Shown one piece after another: positions 8,722 through 17,656 of a stretch of DNA of 64,000 nt. Each line of letters begins with the position of its first letter. The stretch's first letter is position 1. This DNA is from CANDYO01 sp964356785 (lineage in GTDB: Bacteria > Pseudomonadota > Alphaproteobacteria > Rickettsiales > CANDYO01). Below the pieces are notes generated by a model. That model was not told the origin of the DNA. It searched no databases and saw only the letters and a program-made list of their open reading frames with translations. A program made the position numbers and the translations under genes. The stretch covers positions 252,765 to 316,764 of the forward strand of contig CAYHIS010000001.1 in NCBI GenBank assembly GCA_964356785.1, in the 5' to 3' direction.

Positions 8722-9831
8722 CTATATATTACTATTTAATTGATAGCTTGTGCTGCGGCCACTAGCTTCGCTTTTAATTAGAATACCTTGCTCCAGCAGA
8801 GAGTTAATATCTCGAAGCGCTGTATCTTGCGAGCATTTTGTTATCTTTGCCCATTTTGAACTATTTAGCTTTCCTATAAAATTCCCATCCAATAAAAGAT
8901 TTATTATTAAACGTTGCCTGTGGTTGAAATATTCTTCTAGATGATTTTCCCAAAATTTAGCTTTTATTATAATAGCGAATAGAATTTCATCAGATTGAGC
9001 GATAGCGGAGTTTAAACAATTCAAGAACCATTCAATCCATATAGATATATCAAGTGACCATTTTTGGCATTTTTCTAAAACGTTATAATATGAGTTGCGC
9101 TCATTCTGAATCTGAGAGGACATACTATAAAATCGTTTAGATGTATTTTCTGATCTTGCCAGCAACATATCAGCTATTGCACGAGCTATGCGGCCATTAC
9201 CATCATCAAATGGATGGATAGTTACAAACCAAAAATGAGCGATAGCAGCTTTGATAACTGGATCAATCTCGGATTCTAAGTTAATCCAGTCAATAAAATG
9301 TTGCATTTCTATTTTAATGCGATCATAAGTTAGTGCTTCATAATGTATTTTTTCTCGGCCATAAGGTCCTGACACTATTTGCATTGCTCCACTAGATTTT
9401 CCTCGCCAATTACCTACGGTAATTTTCTGTAGCCCACTTCTTCCGGTTGGAAATAAAGCAGCATGCCAACTAAATAAACGTTCATTTGTAAGAATATTAT
9501 TATAATTCTTTGTTGCATCTAACATAATCTCTACAATGCCCTCTACGTTACGGGAGGATATTATGACAGGCTCATTAATAGCTATTCCTAGTCGCTTAGC
9601 AATAGAAGAGCGCACTTGTTCTTTATTAAGATTTTCTCCTTCAATTTCGCTAGTTTTGATGACATCCTGAGTTAAGGTTTGTAATGTAGACTCTTCCTGC
9701 AAATTAAATCCTAGAGAGCTCATTTTACCCAATAAACATCCTTGTGAATAACGTAGTCTGGCTAATAGATCTGTTAATTTTTGTTTATCCCAAGTAAAAT
9801 TAGGCCATCCTTTTAATAGGTATATATACAT
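8722..9831 (-). CDS. Fic family protein with DUF4172 N-domain and C-terminal winged helix
   Basis: Fic enzymes transfer AMP or other nucleotide parts to protein hydroxyls. With the start at 9831 (MYIYLLKGWPNFTWD, the usual start of DUF4172-Fic proteins) it has 369 residues. An upstream ATG at 9885 would add 18 non-conserved residues. Seen: an inhibitory helix motif TSEIEG (about 60-65) that fits [S/T]xxxE[G/N], the catalytic loop HPFDDGNGR (about 206-214), and a C-terminal helix-turn-helix (WAKITKCSQDTALRDINSLLEQGIL). An intact inhibitory motif predicts a self-restrained enzyme. The role could be a toxin, a regulator or a secreted effector; no partner gene is next to it. Confidence 0.88.
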   Translation of the reverse strand: MYIYLLKGWPNFTWDKQKLTDLLARLRYSQGCLLGKMSSLGFNLQEESTLQTLTQDVIKTSEIEGENLNKEQVRSSIAKRLGIAINEPVIISSRNVEGIVEIMLDATKNYNNILTNERLFSWHAALFPTGRSGLQKITVGNWRGKSSGAMQIVSGPYGREKIHYEALTYDRIKIEMQHFIDWINLESEIDPVIKAAIAHFWFVTIHPFDDGNGRIARAIADMLLARSENTSKRFYSMSSQIQNERNSYYNVLEKCQKWSLDISIWIEWFLNCLNSAIAQSDEILFAIIIKAKFWENHLEEYFNHRQRLIINLLLDGNFIGKLNSSKWAKITKCSQDTALRDINSLLEQGILIKSEASGRSTSYQLNSNI

Positions 9832-9989
9832 AATAATCTCTGCATTAATTAATGAGATTATAGCTATTATTCTCCGCAATGGCAATTAAATAATATTTTG
9901 ATAACTATTTGCTACTTATCTTGAATTTTTTTATAGATAATGATAAATATTTTAGTAGTATATTTATTATCAATTTTAAAAGGTTATGC

Positions 9990-10460
9990 ATGATAAATGA
10001 AATAAGACATGATAATGAATATAAGTTTTTTAACGATCTTAATATAATATCTGCCACTGCTGGGTCTATTATTTTTGTTGTTAATGCTTTAACTATAGAA
10101 GAGCTTCTTAATTTAAAGCTGTTGGACGATACGACTCTTAAAAAGATAAATTATATTACCGGCACAAGCATTATGATTGTTGGTGGTGCAGTAGGTTGGT
10201 TTATTGCTCCATATCAATTTGGTTCTGCAATTTACGCTATAGGGGCTGAAATAAGTTTCGTCTCTGGAATTGCTATACCTTATGTTGTTTCAAGCTATGT
10301 GCCAGACGTTTTTCGTAATGAAGAAGATTCAGTAGTTTGGAGTGGGATCAAATTACTATTATTATCGCCAATAATTCTATTACTTGTAAATAAATTTATA
10401 GATCCTAGTATTGAGCTTTATAATTATAATGAAAATCAATATTATGAGAATTGGTATTAA
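9990..10460 (+). CDS. Small membrane protein, unknown
   Basis: I do not recognise this 156-residue protein. The start at 9990 (MINEIRHDNEYKF) has TAAAAGG seven bases before it; a longer frame from 9909 lacks such a site. Four hydrophobic segments are visible (ISATAGSIIFVVNAL, SIMIVGGAVGWFIAPY, AIYAIGAEISFVSGIAIPYVV, IKLLLLSPIILLLV), so it is probably in the inner membrane. The last residues (YYENWY) and the stop come from the repeated motif GAGAATTGGTATTAA, which also supplies the frr stop on the other strand. Confidence 0.6.
   Translation: MINEIRHDNEYKFFNDLNIISATAGSIIFVVNALTIEELLNLKLLDDTTLKKINYITGTSIMIVGGAVGWFIAPYQFGSAIYAIGAEISFVSGIAIPYVVSSYVPDVFRNEEDSVVWSGIKLLLLSPIILLLVNKFIDPSIELYNYNENQYYENWY
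10446..10460 (+). repeat. GARRATTGGTAT motif supplying two stop codons
   Basis: GAGAATTGGTATTAA spans the convergent ends of the membrane-protein gene and frr. TAA at 10458-10460 stops the plus-strand gene, and TTA at 10457-10459 is the TAA stop of frr. The same motif recurs at 26906, 28878, 49136 (reverse) and 53917. Confidence 0.5.
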
Positions 10461-11017
10461 ATTTGTTTTATTTCTTTTTCTTTTGATAAAACTTTATCAT
10501 CTATATTTTTAGTATAAGTATCAGTTATTTTTTGGACCTTATCACTTAATTTTTTAGACTCATCCTCAGAAATTTCTTTAGACTTTTCTGTTTTCTTTAC
10601 CTCTTCCATAGAATCTCTACGTAAGTTACGAATAGCGATTTTAGCTCCCTCACCATATTTAGAAGCCATTTTAGCAAATTCATTTCTTCTCTCTTCAGTG
10701 AGAGTTGGGAGAGTTATTCTGATAGTTTGGCCTTCAGTTTGAGGGTTAACCCCTAAATTAGCATTGCTAATAGCTTTCTCAACAGCCTTAACTGCATCTT
10801 TATCCCATACTTGAATTGCAAGGGTGCGAGCATCCATGGCGCTAACTGTTGCCAATTGGCTAATTGGCATTTTACTTCCATAGGCTTCTGCGATAATTGG
10901 TTCAATTAGATGTGTGGAAGCTCTTCCTGTTCTTATTCCACTAAGTTCATGATCAAGAGTAGATATAGTTTTTTTCATTTTTTCTTCTAAACTTTCAAGT
11001 AAAGCTGCTTGTAACAT
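10457..11017 (-). CDS. frr: Ribosome recycling factor
   Basis: RRF splits the post-termination ribosome together with EF-G. The 186 residues are the standard length, and the family regions are clear: LDHELSGIRTGRASTHLIEPI near residue 20, the middle domain AIQVWDKDAVKAVEKAI, TEGQTIRITLPTLTEERRNE and AKIAIRNLRRDSMEEVKK. It follows pyrH by nine bases in the conserved pyrH-frr order. Its stop overlaps the stop of the convergent membrane-protein gene by four bases. Confidence 0.97.
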   Translation of the reverse strand: MLQAALLESLEEKMKKTISTLDHELSGIRTGRASTHLIEPIIAEAYGSKMPISQLATVSAMDARTLAIQVWDKDAVKAVEKAISNANLGVNPQTEGQTIRITLPTLTEERRNEFAKMASKYGEGAKIAIRNLRRDSMEEVKKTEKSKEISEDESKKLSDKVQKITDTYTKNIDDKVLSKEKEIKQI

Positions 11018-11026
11018 TATTATCTC

Positions 11027-11740
11027 CTAACTTATAATTGTATATTTGCCTTCTCCAGCGGCTACCCTTGAAAACGCATCCGGCTCTTTTATTGAGAATA
11101 CTACTATTGGTAAATGATTGTCTCTCGCCATGGTGATTGCTGAAATATCCATTACTTTTAAATCTTTATTTATTACTTCCCTGTAAGACAAGTGATCATA
11201 TCTAGTGGCCTTTGGGTCCTTTCTTGGGTCGGCTGAATACACGCCATCTACGCCAGTTCCTTTAAATACTGCATCGCAGTTCATCTCAATTGCTCTAAGA
11301 GTTGCCGTTGTATCTGTTGTAAAAAATGGGCTACCAGTGCCTCCAGCAAATATCACAATTCTTTTCTTCTCCATATGCCTTACAGCTCTTCTTCTAGCGT
11401 AAGGTTCACAGATAGTTGCCATTGGAATTGCAGACTGCACTCTTGTTGGAACTCCCATAGATTCTAAGCAATTTTGTAATGATAATGCATTGATAACGGT
11501 TGCAAGCATGCCCATATAATCTGCGCTGGCTCTTTCCATGCCTTCGGCTGCAACAGAAACGCCTCTAAAAATATTTCCCCCACCAACAACCAAGCAAAGC
11601 TCGTAGTCTTGTTCGTAAACACGCTTGATATTTTCACAGATGGTACGAACGGTTTGCAAATCTATTCCGAAAGACAGGCTCCCCATCAATGCTTCGCCTG
11701 AGATTTTTAGTAAGATTCTTTTAAATTTATACTGGTTCAT
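11027..11740 (-). CDS. pyrH: Uridylate kinase
   Basis: UMP kinase makes UDP from UMP and ATP in the cytoplasm and is hexameric in bacteria. Seen: KISGEALMG near the N-terminus, VVGGGNIFRG, GTGSPFFTTDTTATLRA for nucleotide binding, and DGVYSADPRKDP. The 237 residues are normal. The usual upstream partners rpsB and tsf are missing here; an initiator tRNA lies upstream instead, so the translation cluster has been rearranged. Confidence 0.97.
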   Translation of the reverse strand: MNQYKFKRILLKISGEALMGSLSFGIDLQTVRTICENIKRVYEQDYELCLVVGGGNIFRGVSVAAEGMERASADYMGMLATVINALSLQNCLESMGVPTRVQSAIPMATICEPYARRRAVRHMEKKRIVIFAGGTGSPFFTTDTTATLRAIEMNCDAVFKGTGVDGVYSADPRKDPKATRYDHLSYREVINKDLKVMDISAITMARDNHLPIVVFSIKEPDAFSRVAAGEGKYTIIS

Positions 11741-11945
11741 TAAGAAATTTTTTAATTTAATTTATGTGACTACATAAATATTTATCATGAAGTGACTTAC
11801 TATGCAAGGTAGTGTTTCTAAAAAAATCTATTATTATTCAGGTTAATAGGTCTAATAAAGGAATATCTCATTTACAAAGTAGTGACCAGGTAGTAACGGT
11901 AAAATTTTATGAAGTCAATAATTGGCATGAAAGCCCAGAAAACAT

Positions 11946-12022
<77 letters not shown>

Positions 12023-12104
12023 ATAAAAGACAAATATCAAATTTGTCTAGGCAATATAAATCAGATTTACATACTTGTAAAGAATATAATTAGAACTTAT
12101 TTTA

Positions 12105-12725
12105 TTATTTACTAGAAGAAGCTGTCTTTCTAATTAGTAAATTTATTAAACCATTAAAATCATTATTACTCATGGTAGAGTTGATTTCTGCTCGTTGAGT
12201 TGTAATTAAGCTTACGCCTTCGGCGATGATATCAAAAATTATAAAATCATCAAAATCATTGCCATTCTTAATAATCATATAGTTGATTTTTATTTCTAGA
12301 TTATTTGTGCTATCTGTGAGCAAAGTTTGAACTAAAAATTCATTAGGCCTTACTTCTGTTGCATTAACTATCTTTACTTTATTTCCTGTATATTTACGAA
12401 AATTAGGAACGTATAGGCCAGTTAGGTAATCAGAATATATTGTTAAAAATTTTTCTTGCTGATCTGGAGTAATTCTTCTCCAGAATTTACCCATAGCAAA
12501 TCTACCTATCCATTTTACATCAACATTCTGAATAAATATTTCATTTAATATTGATTCTTTTTCTTTTTCTTCTAAATCAGTTTTTTTAACAATATTAATT
12601 ACTCTTTCCGCTAAATCATTAATATAATTTGCAGCATCATTAGAAGCCGTAGCAAATGAAATATTTGCTATTATTATAGTAAATATAAAACATATACGGA
12701 TTATATAATTTTTTATCAATTGCAT
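12105..12725 (-). CDS. mlaC: Periplasmic phospholipid-binding protein MlaC
   Basis: MlaC carries phospholipid between the outer-membrane MlaA complex and the inner-membrane MlaFEDB transporter. It has an N-terminal signal peptide (hydrophobic residues 8-25, cut near ISFATA). Family motifs WIGRFAMGKFWRRITPDQQEKFLTIYSDYL and the lipid-binding beta region follow. The 206 residues match the family. It sits nine bases after mlaA; the transporter genes are not in this window. Confidence 0.92.
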   Translation of the reverse strand: MQLIKNYIIRICFIFTIIIANISFATASNDAANYINDLAERVINIVKKTDLEEKEKESILNEIFIQNVDVKWIGRFAMGKFWRRITPDQQEKFLTIYSDYLTGLYVPNFRKYTGNKVKIVNATEVRPNEFLVQTLLTDSTNNLEIKINYMIIKNGNDFDDFIIFDIIAEGVSLITTQRAEINSTMSNNDFNGLINLLIRKTASSSK

Positions 12726-12734
12726 TTATTCCTC

Positions 12735-13484
12735 TTAATCATTTATTAAGCTAACTCTATTTTGAATATATAAGACCTTAGCTGTTTCATAAGGGTCTAT
12801 ACTAGATTTAATAGTTTTTATAACATTTTTAGCTCCAGCGCGTTTATGCAGCAACCATGCGACATTTATCGCATTTCGTTCCGATCTTTTCATAGCATAT
12901 TTAAAAGGATCTATAAAGAAGTCTACCACTTTCCCTGTTAGATCTCTTAGTGAAGTTGGTCCTAAAATTGGAGCCACAATATAAGGACCAGTTGGAGCTT
13001 TATACTGCGCTAAGGTTTGACCAAAATCTTCGCCTTTATATGGTAAGTTAACCTTTGATGCCACATCTAAAACCCCAAGACATCCAAGAACTGTGTTTGT
13101 TGTGAATCTTGTTAAAGAAATATTGGCTTGTTTGAATTTACCTTGAAGAAGTAAGTTAAAGAAGTTAATCGGTTCCCCTAGGTTGCTCATAAAATTTCCT
13201 ACACGATTTCGCGCGGGAGCTGGAACGACAAAAATATATATTTCGGTTGCAGGAGAAATAAAAGCATTATCTATTAAAAGGTTAATATTAAAAATATTCT
13301 TATTAATTATATAAAAAGGATCAGGTATTAAATCATCTGATACATTATGGTCACATTCATTATTATCATCCTGATTATCATACATATACATTTCAGAATA
13401 AGAGTAGCTGGGCACAGTGGTAGCCATTGCTTTCGACGAAGCTATAATAAAGAAAAATAATATCTGTAAAAATCTTATAATCAT
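12735..13484 (-). CDS. mlaA: MlaA/VacJ-family protein without lipobox
   Basis: MlaA forms a ring in the outer membrane that removes mislocalised phospholipid from the outer leaflet. Seen: NLGEPINFFNLLLQGKF, TRFTTNTVLGCLGVLDVAS, DFGQTLAQYKAPTGPYIVAPILGPTSLRD, and VVDFFIDPF. The N-terminus is a signal peptide ending near SSKAMA, but there is no lipobox cysteine, unlike the E. coli lipoprotein. It overlaps the methyltransferase gene upstream by four bases and is followed by mlaC, so the three are one operon. Confidence 0.92.
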   Translation of the reverse strand: MIIRFLQILFFFIIASSKAMATTVPSYSYSEMYMYDNQDDNNECDHNVSDDLIPDPFYIINKNIFNINLLIDNAFISPATEIYIFVVPAPARNRVGNFMSNLGEPINFFNLLLQGKFKQANISLTRFTTNTVLGCLGVLDVASKVNLPYKGEDFGQTLAQYKAPTGPYIVAPILGPTSLRDLTGKVVDFFIDPFKYAMKRSERNAINVAWLLHKRAGAKNVIKTIKSSIDPYETAKVLYIQNRVSLIND

Positions 13485-14485
13485 TTCTTTGTTAAAATAA
13501 ACATTAAACCTTTTGTATTATTACAAAATAATACTATTTCCTTTTCCTCAAGAATATCCCAATTAAATTTCTGAGAAATTTCTTTTAAAAATTTAGCACT
13601 ATAAGCAAAACATGCTTGATCATAATTAAATTCTATGTCACCAGCATTTGATTTTAAAACTACAATACCAAATATTACTCCATTTTTTACTAATTTATCC
13701 AATTTCTTATAGAAATTAGAAAAATCATTTACATAGCCTAAACTTAGGCAAGCAAGAATAATTCCATATTTATCTTTTAAAAGCTCAAGGTCATGGAAGT
13801 CCATTTCCTTGAGTTCAGTATAAATATTATTGCCATCTTTTTCTAATGTTTTTGTTAATTCTAGCATTTTCGTAGAAATATCAATTCCAATAAGTGATTT
13901 TAAAGACACTTCCTGAGCTAATGAATAACCTGCAAGACCAGTTCCACAACCAATATCTAGGGCTTTGTAACTATCTTCTTTATTTATATATGTGGCTATA
14001 GATTTAGCTAATATATCTGGTGCTTCATATTTAAAATTATTTACCATTATATCTTCATACGAATGAGCGCTAGAATTATAATCTTCTTTCACTATTTCAG
14101 CTGGAATATAACTCTCATTATATTGATGATTTATAATTTTAAATCTATATTGAGCCGAAAGATTATTAGGATCAAGCTCTAAACAAGTTTCTAAAGCTTG
14201 CTTTGCTTTCTCAATTTTCATTTCATAGAAATGACATCTTGCCAAATGATAATAAGCCATAGCAAATTGCTTATTTAAGCGTATCACAAAAGAGAAACGC
14301 ATTTTAGCATCAGCAATGTTTCCTTTTTCTAGATGAAATAATCCTAACTCATAATTGGTTTTTGTTAAGTCTCTACTCTTTTCTAGAGTTTCAAGAAGCC
14401 CATCTCTTGTCTCAGTATAAAAATTTCTAATAACCGCTGGAGCTTTCGAAAAAGCCTCTTTAAATTTAAGTAATTTTTCTTTCAT
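13481..14485 (-). CDS. TPR and SAM-dependent methyltransferase protein
   Basis: This 334-residue cytoplasmic protein has TPR-like helices at about 42-120 (LGLFHLEKGNIADAKMRFSF, AYYHLARCHFYEMKIEKAKQAL). A class I methyltransferase domain then begins with motif I ALDIGCGTGLAGYSL at about 175. IGIDISTKMLE forms the adenosine-binding strand. The target is unknown. It is first in an operon with mlaA and mlaC, overlapping mlaA by four bases, but no functional link to lipid transport can be claimed. Confidence 0.8.
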   Translation of the reverse strand: MKEKLLKFKEAFSKAPAVIRNFYTETRDGLLETLEKSRDLTKTNYELGLFHLEKGNIADAKMRFSFVIRLNKQFAMAYYHLARCHFYEMKIEKAKQALETCLELDPNNLSAQYRFKIINHQYNESYIPAEIVKEDYNSSAHSYEDIMVNNFKYEAPDILAKSIATYINKEDSYKALDIGCGTGLAGYSLAQEVSLKSLIGIDISTKMLELTKTLEKDGNNIYTELKEMDFHDLELLKDKYGIILACLSLGYVNDFSNFYKKLDKLVKNGVIFGIVVLKSNAGDIEFNYDQACFAYSAKFLKEISQKFNWDILEEKEIVLFCNNTKGLMFILTKK

Positions 14486-14582
14486 TTTAATTTCGTTTTA
14501 CTATATATTAAATAATAATCACATAAATTAAGTAATTTAGCAATAGCCACTAACAGTTTCATCGCTTAACAAGGAATCAATT

Positions 14583-15788
14583 ATGAGCTTCATATCTGAA
14601 AATATAAAAAATAATATTAAACCTTCCATTACTTTGTTAGTGGATAGCAAAGCAAGAGCTTTAGACGCTGAAGGAAAAGATGTGATTAGTTTAGCTATTG
14701 GAGAGCCTGATTTTGATACTCCAGAAAATATAAAATTAGCAGCAATTGATGCTATAAAAAAAGGCTATACAAAATATGCTCCAGCAGGAGGCATGAAGGA
14801 GCTAAAGCAAGCAATAATAAATAAGTTTAAACGAGATAATAATATAACTTACGCTGAGAACGAAATATGCGTGAGTTCAGGAGCAAAACAAGTAATTTTT
14901 AATGCATTAATGGCCACTTTAAATCCAGGAGATGAAGTAATCATCATAGCGCCATTTTGGGTCTCTTATCCAGAGATGATTAAAATTTCAAATGGAGTGC
15001 CTGTAGTAGTTGAGAATAATAAGGGTAAGGGTTTTTCTTTAGACATAGAAAATATAGAAAAATCTATTACTCCAAAAATAAAATGGTTAATATTAAACTC
15101 GCCAAATAACCCAAGTGGGTATGTATATAGTTACGATGAATTAAGAAGGCTAGCAAATATGCTTTTAAAATATGATCATGTGCATGTTTTGAGCGATGAT
15201 ATCTATGAACATCTCGTTTATGATAATAAAAAAGTCTATAATTTAGTAGAAGTTGAGCCCAAGTTAAAAGATAGAGTACTGATAGTAAATGGCGTTTCAA
15301 AAACTTACGCAATGACTGGATGGAGAATTGGTTTTGGCGCTGGAAGCGCAGAGCTTATAAAAGCTATGGGAATTGTTCAATCTCAAAGCACTTCTGGAGC
15401 TTGTTCAATTAGCCAAATGGCAGCTGTTCAAGCTTTAAATGGGCCGCAAGATTTTGTTTTAAACTCAAAAAACATATATAAGAAAAGACGTGATATGATT
15501 CATGAAGAATTCAGTAAAATAGAGGGCTTAAAATGCGATCTTCCAGATGGAGCGTTTTATCTTTTTGTAGATTGTTCTAGAATATTTGGTAAAAAAACGC
15601 CTAAAGGAATAATCATTAAAGATAGTAATGATTTGGCTAATTATTTTATTGAGCAAGTATATGTAGCGGTTGTGGCTGGTAGCGCCTTCGGATTAGAAGG
15701 TTTCTTCAGGGTTTCTTACGCAACAAGTGAAGAAAATATTCTTGAAGGAGTTAAGCGGATCAAAGAAGCCTGCGCTTTATTGGTTTAG
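14583..15788 (+). CDS. aatA: Aspartate aminotransferase, class I (alpha-type)
   Basis: This is a PLP enzyme that exchanges amino groups between aspartate and 2-oxoglutarate. Seen: AIGEPDFDTP near residue 40, APFWVSYPEM, the substrate-binding SPNNPSG, the cofactor aspartate in LSDDIYEHL, and the Schiff-base lysine (about 240) in VSKTYAMTGWRIG. The 401 residues are normal. It stands alone between the divergent methyltransferase-mla operon and an HTH gene; the AAGGAATCAATT stretch before the ATG is a good ribosome site. Confidence 0.92.
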   Translation: MSFISENIKNNIKPSITLLVDSKARALDAEGKDVISLAIGEPDFDTPENIKLAAIDAIKKGYTKYAPAGGMKELKQAIINKFKRDNNITYAENEICVSSGAKQVIFNALMATLNPGDEVIIIAPFWVSYPEMIKISNGVPVVVENNKGKGFSLDIENIEKSITPKIKWLILNSPNNPSGYVYSYDELRRLANMLLKYDHVHVLSDDIYEHLVYDNKKVYNLVEVEPKLKDRVLIVNGVSKTYAMTGWRIGFGAGSAELIKAMGIVQSQSTSGACSISQMAAVQALNGPQDFVLNSKNIYKKRRDMIHEEFSKIEGLKCDLPDGAFYLFVDCSRIFGKKTPKGIIIKDSNDLANYFIEQVYVAVVAGSAFGLEGFFRVSYATSEENILEGVKRIKEACALLV

Positions 15789-15833
15789 GATTCTTTGACT
15801 GTTAGAAAAAATATAATGACAAAAATAAAGAGG

Positions 15834-15863
15834 CTATTATAATTTCTATAAAAATTATAATAG
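15834..15863. promoter_or_regulatory. 12-bp inverted repeat just before the HTH gene
   Basis: CTATTATAATTT (15834-15845) and AAATTATAATAG (15852-15863) are exact inverted copies with a 6-base loop, ending five bases before the ATG at 15869. It could be an operator for self-repression, or an mRNA hairpin that hides the start. No Shine-Dalgarno sequence is visible. Confidence 0.45.
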
Positions 15864-15868
15864 ATAAT

Positions 15869-16324
15869 ATGATAGACCAAGACATCATAATAAGGCAAAG
15901 AGAAAAATTTAGAAATTTTATGGAGAAGAATGGGTTAACTCCGTATTCTTGGGGTAAGAAAGCTGGAGTTGCAGAGGCGACCATTAGACATTACTTAAGT
16001 GGAAGAAATAAATCTATAACTGCTGTGAATATTGAAAAATTAGCAATAGCTGCTGGTGTTGAATCTGATTCTTTACTAAGCGGAGATAGGAGCGGCAATC
16101 AAGTCGATATGTCAAATGTTGACTATAATTTATTTATCCAAAGTTTTAAAGATATTGCTGAATATATAAAAGATCATAATATCAAATTGGATTCTGTAAC
16201 TCATGCTAAAGTAGTGCTTGCGTGGTATCAGTTAGCAAAAATGCCAGATCAAGAGAATCAATTTAATGTTAACTCTCCTGATCTAATAAGTAATTTGCTA
16301 AATAAAATTGCCGTTAATGAGTAA
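15869..16324 (+). CDS. HTH (XRE-type) DNA-binding protein
   Basis: The 151-residue protein has a helix-turn-helix at about residues 20-65: YSWGKKAGVAEATIRHYLSGRNKSITAVNIEKLAIAAGV. The recognition helix is VAEATIRHYLSG. The C-terminal half is helical with no known ligand domain. It may be a small regulator of phage or accessory origin. An inverted repeat lies right before its start, and a genomic palindromic repeat starts directly after its stop. Confidence 0.75.
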   Translation: MIDQDIIIRQREKFRNFMEKNGLTPYSWGKKAGVAEATIRHYLSGRNKSITAVNIEKLAIAAGVESDSLLSGDRSGNQVDMSNVDYNLFIQSFKDIAEYIKDHNIKLDSVTHAKVVLAWYQLAKMPDQENQFNVNSPDLISNLLNKIAVNE

Positions 16325-16425
16325 TATCATTTCCCATTTTTAATGATACAAATGAATTTTGCGAATCTCGGCTGTGCATCCTCGTTCTTAAATTCATGTG
16401 CCTGATTAAAAATGGGTTTTGGTAT
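16325..16425. repeat. Palindromic repeat, ATACC...GGTAT family (copy C)
   Basis: Nearly identical to the flanks of 3536-3660 (CCCATTTTTA, GCGAATCTCGGCTGTGC, ATCCTCGTTCTTAAAT, TAAAAATGGG), but the 23-base hairpin core of copy A is exactly missing. It ends GGTATA between two convergent genes. Confidence 0.75.
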
Positions 16426-16430
16426 AAGAG

Positions 16431-17561
16431 TTAGAGATCTGTACTATCGGTAGAAGGAAAGAAATACTCACTCATCTCTCCAATATAATTAGTAATTTTT
16501 CCTACTAAATTATCTTCCTTAGGATAATGCACAATGATATGATCAGCATGATGACTTAAAAGCTCATTAGAGATTATTACATTCTCACAAATGAATAATG
16601 ACTCTTGTCCTGTAATGTTTTTAGGCTTAGATGCATCATACTTATATTCTATTGTAAGGTTATTATTCTGAACTTGCTCAAAAACTGAACCAATTGTATC
16701 ACAAGAGAGTTTACCATCAAATTCAGAAATTACTTTGATTCTTCCATTTATAGTATAAGTACTCATTCTTACTATCGGTACAATAATCGTGCCTGTATAT
16801 ATTTCTCTAATAATAGTTGCTATGCTTGGAACAAGAGGGGTATAAAATATAGCCGCAGTACTAGTTATCCCTGGTATATCTTTAAGTAGAAAATCATGCT
16901 CAAGAAAGTTTTTAAAGCTCTCAGGCAAAATTTTATAAACATGCTTAAATATTCCAAGAGAAGGTTGAAGAACATATTCTTGAGTAAGTTTTGCTGAAAT
17001 AACTTGCGCAACTGATTTTCTTAAGGTGTCTGCCCAGAAAGGAGTGTTATTCATAGCTTCAAGCCAGGCATTATAATCTAATAGATCTTTTCCTGCATCT
17101 TTAATTCTATCTAAGCCATTTAAATACGCCCAAGCAGGTATTTCACACATAGTATTTGAAGCAAAAACATTATTTCTTAAAGTTGGAAATGATAACAACC
17201 ACATCTTACACAAGCCTTTTGCAACATCTGCAAGCGGTCTTTGAATGTCATTTTTTTTAGTACCTCTTTTGATTCCAGCTAGGCTTAGAACTGTATTTTT
17301 TCCTGCGCTTACTCCATTTTGAATGAATTGTCCAGAATAAGTAGAGTCTTTTCTTAAATCTCCAGGATTATACCCGAAAGGAGTAGCAAATGCTGAAATA
17401 GCAGCTAATATCCAAGACTTAAAAGATGCAACGATAAAATTCTCTGTTGGGAATGGATAAATAATAGGTATTTCCTGATAAAGATTATTTATCGTGACAA
17501 ACCAAGGCTGCTGCGTATAATGTTCATGAAACATTTCAAAAATTGTTTGATTTTTTTTCAT
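16431..17561 (-). CDS. Orphan 376-residue protein
   Basis: I do not recognise a family. There is no signal peptide. Two weakly hydrophobic parts are seen (WILAAISAFATPFGY near residue 52; a longer one near residues 230-270 containing AAIFYTPLVPSIATII and TGTIIVPIV), so it may touch a membrane. The C-terminal 110 residues look beta-rich and end with an acidic, Ser-rich tail. It could be a lineage-specific or secreted protein; nothing in the neighbourhood defines its role. The long open frame and normal codon use support a real gene. Confidence 0.6.
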   Translation of the reverse strand: MKKNQTIFEMFHEHYTQQPWFVTINNLYQEIPIIYPFPTENFIVASFKSWILAAISAFATPFGYNPGDLRKDSTYSGQFIQNGVSAGKNTVLSLAGIKRGTKKNDIQRPLADVAKGLCKMWLLSFPTLRNNVFASNTMCEIPAWAYLNGLDRIKDAGKDLLDYNAWLEAMNNTPFWADTLRKSVAQVISAKLTQEYVLQPSLGIFKHVYKILPESFKNFLEHDFLLKDIPGITSTAAIFYTPLVPSIATIIREIYTGTIIVPIVRMSTYTINGRIKVISEFDGKLSCDTIGSVFEQVQNNNLTIEYKYDASKPKNITGQESLFICENVIISNELLSHHADHIIVHYPKEDNLVGKITNYIGEMSEYFFPSTDSTDL

Positions 17562-17589
17562 TTCTTAATCTTTCCTTAAGATTTAAATT

Positions 17590-17618
17590 TTGATTTTGCA
17601 TTGTATATAAGATATACT
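17590..17618 (+). promoter_or_regulatory. Candidate sigma-70 promoter for fsa-tyrS
   Basis: TTGATT (17590-17595) and TATACT (17613-17618) are separated by 17 bases, with the predicted start about 30 bases before the fsa ATG. A GAGGGAG ribosome site follows. Confidence 0.5.
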
Positions 17619-17656
17619 AATATGCAAGTTAAAAATACAGATGAGGGAGAACATAA

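Noticed and set aside
11760..11945. Possible small gene between pyrH and the initiator tRNA
   Set aside because: No open frame with a plausible start and ribosome site is visible; nothing supported beyond AT-rich spacer.
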